Source: CAYVMD01 sp964452465 (lineage in GTDB: Bacteria > Armatimonadota > JACIXR01). Taken from it: a DNA stretch of 14,831 nt. The notes under the pieces were generated by a model, which was not told the DNA's origin, searched no databases, and was given only the letters and a program-made list of their open reading frames with translations. The position numbers and the translations under genes were made by a program. The stretch is from NCBI GenBank assembly GCA_964452465.1, contig CAYVMD010000049.1, forward strand, positions 1-14,831, read 5' to 3'. Positions 1 through 7,008 of this stretch are shown piece after piece; position 1 is the first letter of the stretch; each line of letters opens with the position of its first letter.

Positions 1-113
1 TTTGTTTAGTTTCGCCCCTGAAAGCCACCCCTTTTGAAGGGTCAGAGACCCACCCTTCTTTTGCTTTCGGCAGGTGGAGTGGACACCCGCCTTAGGTCAA
101 TCCTCTCAAATCA
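1..113. other. Gene-free stretch with small inverted repeats
   Basis: No convincing coding sequence is visible. There is a nested inverted repeat: GAAAGC (20-25) can pair with GCTTTC (63-68), and inside it GAAGGGT (36-42) pairs perfectly with ACCCTTC (52-58). Immediately after lies a second stem, GGCAGGTG (69-76) against CACCCGCC (84-91), with one mismatch. This could be the tail of an upstream structured RNA, the end of a mobile element, or chance. I recognise no riboswitch or insertion-sequence end. Confidence 0.4.
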
Positions 114-280
114 CATCACCACCTTTTAACAGGATGCGAAGCCAACCCTCTGGGTGAGAATCGGTCTTCGTAAAAAATTATAACAAGTTTTTTTTTTTTT
201 TTTTTTTTTGCAAGGGGGTTGGTTTTTTGGGAGGCCTTTTCTTTTCTACCTTTCTCTTGGTGGGTTTATTTTTTTTTTCT
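114..280. repeat. Copy 1 of the sequence flanking the N gap (poly-T element)
   Basis: This stretch matches 291-458 almost colinearly, at an offset of 177 bases before a 22-base T run (188-209) and 178 after it. Bases left of the T run look clean. Bases right of it differ from copy 2 mostly by taking the identity of a neighbouring base; for example copy 1 has GGTTTTTTGGGAGGCC where copy 2 has GGCTTTTGAGGAAGCC. That is what reads degraded by a long homopolymer would give. I infer this is the left contig end, reliable only up to about 209. Confidence 0.75.
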
Positions 281-290
281 NNNNNNNNNN
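281..290. other. Assembly gap (10 N)
   Basis: Ten N bases join two contigs. Since the flanks are two versions of the same sequence, the gap is probably negative (overlapping contigs) and the N run a placeholder. Confidence 0.95.
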
Positions 291-458
291 CCTCCCCCCC
301 TTTTAACCGGGAGCGAAGCCAACCCCTTTGGGTGGAATCGGGTTTCCTAAAAAATTAATACAAGTTTTTTTTTTTTTTTTTTTTTTGGCAAGGGGGTTGG
401 CTTTTGAGGAAGCCATTTCCTTGCCAACCTTACTCCTGGGGGTTAAATTTCTTTTAGC
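291..458. repeat. Copy 2 of the sequence flanking the N gap (poly-T element)
   Basis: This copy also has a 22-base T run (365-386). Left of that run it looks degraded: CATCACCACC at 114-123 reads CCTCCCCCCC at 291-300, each difference being a base replaced by its neighbour. Right of the run it looks clean and leads into the prenyltransferase start codon. The trustworthy right half contains GGTTGGC (395-401) and GCCAACC (423-429), a 7-bp inverted repeat. AAGCCAACCC on the clean left side (139-148) is a perfect 10-bp inverted match to GGGTTGGCTT (394-403), so the T run would sit inside a large hairpin in the collapsed locus. Confidence 0.75.
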
Positions 459-1478
459 ATGATGAGGAAGAAAGCCCCTTTCCGCCTTTGGCTTGATGCC
501 CTGCGAATCATCCCCCGCGTAGAAAGGGAGGAATGGGAGGAGCTGGATTTCCTCTCCAAATGGCTCATAAGCACGCGGGCGGTCGTCCTCATCATGACCT
601 TCCTCTCCTCCGCCATTGGGGGAATCCTTGCCTTTCGCGATGGCAATTTCAACCTTTACCTTTGGCTCCTTTGCTGTTTTGGGCTAATTTTAGCCCATGC
701 CACTAATAACCTCCTCAATGACCTCGTGGATTACCTCATGGGAGTGGACAGGGACAACTACTTCCGCGCCCAATATGGTCCCCATCCCCTTGAGCATCGA
801 TTGGGAACGATCTATGACCAACTCCTCTATGTAGCCATCACAGGGCTTCTCGCTTTATCCACAGGCGTCGTCCTCGTCCTTCTCCGAGGACCTCTTGCCC
901 TCTATCTCCTCCTCGTAGGAGCCTTCTTCCTCCTATTCTACACTTTTCCTTTAAAATACATAGGAGTGGGGGAACTCTCGGTGCTCATCGTCTGGGGGCC
1001 CTTGATGGTGGGAGGCTCCTACTTCATCGCTTCGGGGAGGTGGAGCTGGGACGCGGTTATAGCCTCCCTCCCTTATGCTCTTGGCGTCACTGGTGTTCTT
1101 CTCGGTAAACACATAGATAAATACGAATTCGACAAGCAGAAAGGCATAAGGACGCTCCCCGTTGTGCTCGGGGAGAGAAGGGCGAGGCATCTCACCATCC
1201 TCGGTTGGATTTGCCAATATCTTTTGACCTTCTATCTGATCTCCAGGTCCTATTTCTCCCCCCTCCTTTTCATCGTCCTCTTTTCCCTTCCCGCCTTCTT
1301 TAAGGTCTATCGAATATTCTCAGAGCCGAAGCCGAAGGAGATGCCCCCGGATTACAGGGCGGATGTCTGGCCCTTATGGTTCGTTGCGGGTGCCTTCTGG
1401 TTTAACCGTATCTTCGGTTCCCTCTACTTTGCAGGACTTCTCATAGATGCTTTCCTTCACCGCTTTCTCTCCATATAA
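459..1478 (+). CDS. UbiA-family prenyltransferase (MenA-like)
   Basis: A 339-residue integral membrane protein of the UbiA superfamily, enzymes that attach a polyprenyl chain to an aromatic or other acceptor, as in quinone synthesis. The first Mg-diphosphate motif is clear: N87-D88-x2-D91-x3-G95-x-D97, within NNLLNDLVDYLMGVD. The second active-site loop is at about 217-236 (GKHIDKYEFDKQKGIRTLPV). It keeps the GxRTLPV ending and D225, but has KHIDK where menaquinone prenyltransferases usually show NDxRD. Several hydrophobic helices lie between about 41 and 335. Length is normal for the family. Two adjacent ATGs (459, 462) could start it; no strong Shine-Dalgarno is seen, and the upstream sequence is compromised by the gap. 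Its last 22 bases overlap the 3' end of the convergent hydrolase gene. Family assignment is firm; menaquinone versus another product is not decided. Confidence 0.88.
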   Translation: MMRKKAPFRLWLDALRIIPRVEREEWEELDFLSKWLISTRAVVLIMTFLSSAIGGILAFRDGNFNLYLWLLCCFGLILAHATNNLLNDLVDYLMGVDRDNYFRAQYGPHPLEHRLGTIYDQLLYVAITGLLALSTGVVLVLLRGPLALYLLLVGAFFLLFYTFPLKYIGVGELSVLIVWGPLMVGGSYFIASGRWSWDAVIASLPYALGVTGVLLGKHIDKYEFDKQKGIRTLPVVLGERRARHLTILGWICQYLLTFYLISRSYFSPLLFIVLFSLPAFFKVYRIFSEPKPKEMPPDYRADVWPLWFVAGAFWFNRIFGSLYFAGLLIDAFLHRFLSI

Positions 1479-2746
1479 AGGACCCAGTCCTCGTTCGATG
1501 GCGCTTTGAACCTCCTTGCCCTTTCCCCCTTGCAGAGCTTGCCCTTCGACCATTCCCCCGTGCGGGGATCGAACCATCTATAAAGGAAATCTCCTTCCCC
1601 CAGGCGGATCTTAACCTCTCCCCCGAAGGGCAGGTAGACGATATACCTCTCGCCCAACCTCGCCAAAACGGAGGCGTTGCCCTCTAAAACCACCTCGTCA
1701 TGAGGCTCGAGGAGAGGAAGGGGCAGATCCTTGGCGAAGCGGGCGATATGACCCAACTGCCTATAGAGGTTCGCCCGCTTGGGACTGCTTATCTTCCCTC
1801 CCCTTTGAGGGGAGAGGGTTTCATCCAGGTAATCGAAGTGTCCACCGGAGGCAAAAGCGGTCCAGAAGGCTCTTCTTATCACATCGTCGGAGGGAGAACC
1901 TATCCCGTCGGTATCCATTATCAGGGGTTGATTTAAAGCATAGGATTTCCTGAAGGCGATTTTGAGGCGAGAAAGGTCCCAGGTCTTTATTCCCGCTCCA
2001 TCGTGATTGGGAAGATCCAGGAGCATGACGAGGTGCCTTACCCTCTGATTCTTCTCCTTCTCTTTTATGTAGTTTCCCATGAACCTCTCCCATTCTGGGT
2101 CGTAGTAATTCTCGTTCGCTACTTCGAAGAAGATGTTATCGTAGGGGGCGCATATCTTCAGGATCTCATCGACGAAGCGCTTCTGATAGGCAAGGATTTT
2201 CTCGTCCTTCAAACTGCAAAACTCCGTCCCTCTCCCATCCCCATCCTTATCCCCATCCACCCCGTTGATGTTATTATCCCTATGGAAGCAATGGATATCC
2301 CAAGTCCCTTCCTTATTCTTGAGGCTCCAAGCATCGAAGAGGACGAGTTGGAGGTAGATCCCTTCCTTCTTCGCGGATTCCAAGACATCTTTTAGGTGTT
2401 GAAAGAAAAAGGGATTGAATTTGTCCAGATCGTATCTGGGCTTGCCATCCCTTGCTTCGCCCGGTCCCGTCCGCTGGTAAAGGGGAAGAAAGGGGATATC
2501 CTCCTTCTCCCAGCCCCAAAAGAGCCAGACGCGGGCAAAGTTGAGGGAATTCGCCTTCAACAATTTGAAGAAACCTTTGTGATCGAATTGGGGATCGGAG
2601 AAGATGTCCCAGGTATAGACCCCCGTGAGGAGGAGGGGCTCGCCCTCCGGGCTGAGGAAATAATGAGGGTTCTGTGGATGAATCGATATCGCTCCACCCA
2701 GGGAGAAAAGGGGTAGTAGTAAGAGGAGAAGGATTCCCTTTTTCAT
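1457..2746 (-). CDS. Secreted DUF4038-type glycoside hydrolase with C-terminal beta domain
   Basis: A secreted TIM-barrel hydrolase resembling the DUF4038/apiosidase-like and cellulase-like group. Residue numbers count from the alternative GTG start at 2755. The N-terminus is a signal peptide (MKKGILLLLLLPLF...). HPQNPHYFLSPEGEPLLLTG opens the barrel in the style of DUF4038 proteins. EVANENYYDPEW (211-222) carries Asn214-Glu215, the expected acid/base pair after strand 4 of a clan-A barrel. The nucleophile is less clear; Glu312 (FDYLDET) is one candidate. From about 350, including YLPFGG and YRWFDPRTGEW, there is a small beta domain like the putative collagen-binding domain that follows DUF4038. 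A Ca-binding-like loop (about 160-178, DGDKDGDGRG) interrupts the barrel. I prefer ATG 2746, 2 nt after the upstream stop, over GTG 2755, which overlaps that stop; neither has a clear Shine-Dalgarno, suggesting translational coupling. It is the last gene of the operon. Confidence 0.8.
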   Translation of the reverse strand: MKKGILLLLLLPLFSLGGAISIHPQNPHYFLSPEGEPLLLTGVYTWDIFSDPQFDHKGFFKLLKANSLNFARVWLFWGWEKEDIPFLPLYQRTGPGEARDGKPRYDLDKFNPFFFQHLKDVLESAKKEGIYLQLVLFDAWSLKNKEGTWDIHCFHRDNNINGVDGDKDGDGRGTEFCSLKDEKILAYQKRFVDEILKICAPYDNIFFEVANENYYDPEWERFMGNYIKEKEKNQRVRHLVMLLDLPNHDGAGIKTWDLSRLKIAFRKSYALNQPLIMDTDGIGSPSDDVIRRAFWTAFASGGHFDYLDETLSPQRGGKISSPKRANLYRQLGHIARFAKDLPLPLLEPHDEVVLEGNASVLARLGERYIVYLPFGGEVKIRLGEGDFLYRWFDPRTGEWSKGKLCKGERARRFKAPSNEDWVLYMERKR

Positions 2747-2748
2747 TT

Positions 2749-5700
2749 TCACCACCGATAATAGCGGTAGGGATCGTCGCCTAAAGCTTGCCCCTCTAAG
2801 TAATCAGGGTGATAGAAACCCTCCGGTTCCTCCTGCTCCCCTCGCCTCAGCGAGGGCAATGCCAGCCAAAAGGTCACCGGCTGACGTCCCAAATCGCTGA
2901 AGTTCAGTCTCGCCTTATCATCATTTTGGGTTGCTACAAAGCGGAAGTGGAACAACCGCCACTCCCTCGTCACCGCCACCGTTTCCCACAGCCCCAAGCC
3001 TTCGTATGAAGGACCTGCTCTCTGCAGGGTAACGGTGATGCTACAGGGACGGTCGGCTTTCGCCCAGAAGGTAAGCGTGTAAATCTGTCCTTGATGCACT
3101 ACAAGATCGCGTTGGTTGATCTGCGTATGCCACCCTTCCGTTCCCGGTTGGATGACGGAAATTTTCACCGCTTTCGCGATGTTTTGCAAGGGTGAAGGCA
3201 CTTCCTCCACCACGCTCGCCACTGCTTTAGCGGGCTCATATCGTTCAACTACCCAGTCCGTCAATCCCTGACGGAAAGTGTTGTTGCGTAGGAGCTCCTC
3301 GCCCGAGGGGGCGAGCGTTCTTGTTAGGAACCATCCGAGCTCCAAACTATGTTCGTCCATCTCGAAAGTGGCACCCAAGTTTGCTAAAAGTTGGCACAGG
3401 GTGCGAGTCAACCGCCAGGCGGAATAGCGCAGGTAGGTGTGTTCGGATGCATTGAGCATCTGGGGCGTTAAGGAAACGAGCACCGCCACCCCTTCGCCGA
3501 CGCGCAGGCGTCCCAATAATCCATTGGCGCCGATTTCGCCCTCTTGCGTTTTGGTGAATACGGGCAATACCACATCGGTGCGCAATCGCAGATCGGAGGG
3601 AGACAAGCCCCGACACTCTTCCCAATCGGGCACTTGAAGGGAACCGCCGAATGCTCGGCGTTCCGTTTGGAATCCGAAGGGCAGTTTCTCCCTTGACCGA
3701 GGGAGGAAGAATACACGCCCACCGTTCTGGAGGAAAACGCGCAACTGCTCCTCGCTGAGGGGGGCGCCATCGCCGATTATGAGCAATGCGGGTGGAGATG
3801 GTAAACTATTAGCGCGTTCGTATTTTACACCCAGCGCTTGCAATGTCTTCTCGCTGGCATCATCCCCTATGAAGAAGGTGGGGAGGCGAATAGGCACAGT
3901 GGTGGTTTCTGCGTAGCGTAGGAGCCGGAGCACGATCTCGGAAACGATCGGCTCGTCCTTACCGCTCCTTTCCAAATCCAAGGTGCACCACACTGCTAAC
4001 CCCTTGCCATAACGGAGCTCCATCAGGGGTGTGTAGGCAAGGTCGAACTCGCATTCTAACAAAGGCGTCCATCCACTGCGGTGAGGCTTTTCGATAGCAC
4101 AACTTGTAACGCTCCCCCTATTGCCCCAGTGCCAACCGAATGGTGGGTCGGTGTTCGGGAACTCCTCCACCCCGCCCCAGAACTGGGGGACGAGCGTTCC
4201 TTCCCCACACCAGTCCCGTAGATCCTCTTCGTCAAGCCCATGAACCACGGGATGTTCCTTCTGCGAAGGCACTGGGAAAACGCGTCGGCTCACATGGTGA
4301 GCTACCCGAAAGCCCATGTTTTGGCGGAGCCAATCGGGGGATTGGGCGAAGATGATCACACGTCCCCCCTCGCGCACGAAGGCGGGGAGATTGCCCGGCA
4401 AATGCCCTTTCTCCAATGCCCGGCGCCCTATAACCAAGAGGGGGGTTTTGGAACTCCCATCCCATGCTTCTAAGGGAACGCCCAAACACTTCAGGGTTTT
4501 CGTCGTTTCGCCCTCGGGATCAAAAACCGCCACCCTGGGGATATCGGTGGCAGGCTTTAGCGGGGGGTAGACGCGGAACGAGAAGGAATCTTCATGCTGG
4601 TGCGTGCCGATGTAAGCAAGCATGCGGATGATTCCCTCCCTGGGAGCGGTTACAGGGGGGAGGGTAAAATCGATAGGGACGAAGCGCGTCTCCGAAGGTT
4701 TAAGGCGTCCCTTCAGGCGCTTGGTCAGGAGGAGTTGGTTTCCTACATGCACGCTCCACTCGACTTCAAAGGTTTGCTCATCGCGGGCATCGTTGATGAG
4801 CACGATTTGCTTACGCACCTTTTCCCCACCGAGGAAGTGGTGATCTTTCTCCGAGAAATTACCGGGGGCACCTGCAATCCATGCCAAAGTTGCCCCGTTG
4901 TTTTCCATAAGGGCTCGTCCCATCGGGAGCGGTGCCCAGCCTCCTTCAGGCTGTAGGTAGAACACTGCCCAGCGGGGTAGCGTTTCGTAGTAAGCACCAC
5001 GCTTGCCCTCCTGCCAAGGGATGGTGAGGGGTTGATCTGCAACCGAGGGGTCTCGTCGCCACCCTTGTGGTTCCCATTCCCAAGGGACCATGCCCCCGGA
5101 GATGCCCCAGGTTCGCCAACTGCGCCATGTATTGCGGACGAACAGCGCTTCCACCGCTTGGAAGGAAGGTAGCTCCATCAACTCCCGCGCTCCGTGCCAA
5201 CTGCTGTAGCGTTGACCCTTTTGGAAGGAACTTGCGATGCGTGTCCGATAAGCATCCGTTTCCATCGCATAGGCGGTCGTTCCAAGGTAGATCGCGCAGA
5301 ACTCCGTCGCCAAAGGCTCGGTATAGATGGCTTCGCCGAAGCCGTTGCGTCCCCGCAAGAAAGTGGCGTGGAAGGGTGTTCCGAACTCTATCGCCAGGAA
5401 GGGCAAATCGCCCTTTCGCGCCCATTCGCTCAACCATTCTTCCCTCTCCTGTAGGGGGATGAGGTTGAGATACATGTTGACCGTGTGAAGATCGCCAACA
5501 TCCGCCCCCTGATGGGTGAACACGGGGCGGGTGGGATCATAGCGTTTGATGAAGGCAATACCTTCTCGTCCCGCCTCCGCCAACCGATCCTTCCGCATCC
5601 CTTTCCTCCCGATAAGCAAGGGGTTTTGATCTTGGGGCATCCCGAACAGATTGGCGGTTGTCGCCCACAAAACTATGGAGGGATGATTGCGTAGAACCTT

Positions 5701-6972
5701 GAGGTCGGTCAGCATCTCTTCAGCCCATTTTGCTTTGTGCTTTTCGTCCCAGATGAACCGCCAATCAGGGGCGAGGAGGAACCGAAACATGGAGGGGAGA
5801 GCGCCCATTATTAGGAAGCCCTTCCGGTCCCCTGCTTCTGCCCACAAGTAGCGGAAGTTGATTCGCCCTCGCTCCCGGTCGTCCCAGGGCCACTGTTCAC
5901 CTATGTTGAACCCTGCCTTCATCAACCCGTCCAGCACTCCGTTGATGTATTCCCAGGCGCCGGCATAATCGGTCCACTCATCGGGTAGACAGAAGGGGCG
6001 TAAACGGATTTCTTTACCGTTAAGGAAGAAGCGTCTCCCCTCGATCCAGAACTCGCGGAAGCCGAATACGAGAGCGAATTCGTCCGCCATTCCAGCACCT
6101 TGTGCTTGGAGGACCAAAGTGTAAAGGTTTGGTTGCCCAACATCCCATAGGCGGGGATTAGTCCACCGCCAAGACAGGGAAATGATCTGAGTTGGAGCAG
6201 GATGAACATCTGCCGTAGCCCGAAACACCTGCTCCGTTTGACCTTTTTCGTTGAGTAGGTGAGTGGTGCACTCTATCCTTCCCGATTGGGCGATATTTAC
6301 CAGTTCCACGCTGAGGGTTAATTCCTTTCGGCGCACGGAGGTTTGGACGAACACATCGGCGATGCGTGCTCCTTTAGGGCGACTATGCAGGAATACTTCC
6401 CCTGTGATTCCGCACGCCCATTGCCAACCCTGAAAGTTATGTGTGCTAACGCGTCCCGCGAATAATTCGGGCACCTGCGCTTCATCGGGTGTGGCGACTA
6501 CGAGGAGGCTTAACCGGATGTCAGCCCCAGGGCGTGCAAACTGGGTGATGTCCACCTCGCCTCCCGGCCATCGCACTTCACCGCAGCGATTTCCATCGAC
6601 GAAGACGATCGCATCGGTGCCGATACGCTTGAACTCCAGGACGATTTGCCGTTCTTGCCAACGCTCGGGGATGTGCACGGTTCTTTCATACCAGCCCCGC
6701 GCCACCCGGTCGGAGAAAGCATCCCAATGCGGACCGCGCCCCCGTTGGATTATGCCAGGGAGCCGGAATCCTGCCCATTTGCCGGGAACGCGGATGAGCC
6801 CCCATGCCTCTTCCTGGGGTAACGGCTCATTAAGGGCGGGACCGATCGCGGGCATGAACTTCCAGGCGCCGTTGAGGCACAACGACTCGCGACTACTCGT
6901 TTGCAACACCTGAGCGAACACACCAAAGTTAAGGGAGCATAGACCCAAAAGAAAGGTCACCCATCGCACCAT
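2749..6972 (-). CDS. Large secreted GH2-like protein, acid/base Glu missing
   Basis: A 1407-residue exported protein. Order of parts: signal peptide (1-20, ...GVFA); GH2 sugar-binding jelly roll (about 31-200, LNGAWKF, WYERTVHIP, VFVDGN); Ig-like domain (about 203-305); GH2 barrel (about 306-620, FREFWIEGRRFFLNGKEI, NHPSIVLW, IEFGT); a linker and beta region to about 800; two related Rossmann/amidotransferase-like domains (about 811-1020 and 1029-1205); and a C-terminal CBM4/9-like jelly roll (about 1228-1375). Where GH2 enzymes normally read WSLGNE, this one reads WATTANLFG, so the acid/base Glu is replaced by Leu442. The putative nucleophile Glu529 in AIEFGT is kept. It may use another acid, act on an activated substrate, or only bind. 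A strong Shine-Dalgarno (AAAGGAGGG, 6979-6987) supports this ATG. It begins 36 nt after the GH20 gene. Arginine codons are nearly all CGN, unlike both neighbours, suggesting separate origin. Confidence 0.85.
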   Translation of the reverse strand: MVRWVTFLLGLCSLNFGVFAQVLQTSSRESLCLNGAWKFMPAIGPALNEPLPQEEAWGLIRVPGKWAGFRLPGIIQRGRGPHWDAFSDRVARGWYERTVHIPERWQERQIVLEFKRIGTDAIVFVDGNRCGEVRWPGGEVDITQFARPGADIRLSLLVVATPDEAQVPELFAGRVSTHNFQGWQWACGITGEVFLHSRPKGARIADVFVQTSVRRKELTLSVELVNIAQSGRIECTTHLLNEKGQTEQVFRATADVHPAPTQIISLSWRWTNPRLWDVGQPNLYTLVLQAQGAGMADEFALVFGFREFWIEGRRFFLNGKEIRLRPFCLPDEWTDYAGAWEYINGVLDGLMKAGFNIGEQWPWDDRERGRINFRYLWAEAGDRKGFLIMGALPSMFRFLLAPDWRFIWDEKHKAKWAEEMLTDLKVLRNHPSIVLWATTANLFGMPQDQNPLLIGRKGMRKDRLAEAGREGIAFIKRYDPTRPVFTHQGADVGDLHTVNMYLNLIPLQEREEWLSEWARKGDLPFLAIEFGTPFHATFLRGRNGFGEAIYTEPLATEFCAIYLGTTAYAMETDAYRTRIASSFQKGQRYSSWHGARELMELPSFQAVEALFVRNTWRSWRTWGISGGMVPWEWEPQGWRRDPSVADQPLTIPWQEGKRGAYYETLPRWAVFYLQPEGGWAPLPMGRALMENNGATLAWIAGAPGNFSEKDHHFLGGEKVRKQIVLINDARDEQTFEVEWSVHVGNQLLLTKRLKGRLKPSETRFVPIDFTLPPVTAPREGIIRMLAYIGTHQHEDSFSFRVYPPLKPATDIPRVAVFDPEGETTKTLKCLGVPLEAWDGSSKTPLLVIGRRALEKGHLPGNLPAFVREGGRVIIFAQSPDWLRQNMGFRVAHHVSRRVFPVPSQKEHPVVHGLDEEDLRDWCGEGTLVPQFWGGVEEFPNTDPPFGWHWGNRGSVTSCAIEKPHRSGWTPLLECEFDLAYTPLMELRYGKGLAVWCTLDLERSGKDEPIVSEIVLRLLRYAETTTVPIRLPTFFIGDDASEKTLQALGVKYERANSLPSPPALLIIGDGAPLSEEQLRVFLQNGGRVFFLPRSREKLPFGFQTERRAFGGSLQVPDWEECRGLSPSDLRLRTDVVLPVFTKTQEGEIGANGLLGRLRVGEGVAVLVSLTPQMLNASEHTYLRYSAWRLTRTLCQLLANLGATFEMDEHSLELGWFLTRTLAPSGEELLRNNTFRQGLTDWVVERYEPAKAVASVVEEVPSPLQNIAKAVKISVIQPGTEGWHTQINQRDLVVHQGQIYTLTFWAKADRPCSITVTLQRAGPSYEGLGLWETVAVTREWRLFHFRFVATQNDDKARLNFSDLGRQPVTFWLALPSLRRGEQEEPEGFYHPDYLEGQALGDDPYRYYRW

Positions 6973-7008
6973 TATTATCCCTCCTTTCCATCATGCAAAA
7001 GGCTTGAT

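Noticed and set aside
1..113. A mobile-element end or riboswitch in the inverted repeats
   Set aside because: The stems are real but I recognise no insertion-sequence terminus, target duplication, transposase or known riboswitch core.
188..386. The two 22-T runs as intrinsic terminators
   Set aside because: No stable GC-rich stem sits immediately upstream of either, and the two are probably one locus seen twice.
2003..2716. Plus-strand open frames opposite the DUF4038-type hydrolase
   Set aside because: They mirror a gene with a signal peptide and barrel motifs; their translations look like low-complexity antisense.
2753..2755. GTG 2755 as the start of the DUF4038-type hydrolase
   Set aside because: It overlaps the upstream stop and has no ribosome site; ATG 2746 gives a cleaner signal peptide, though GTG is not excluded.
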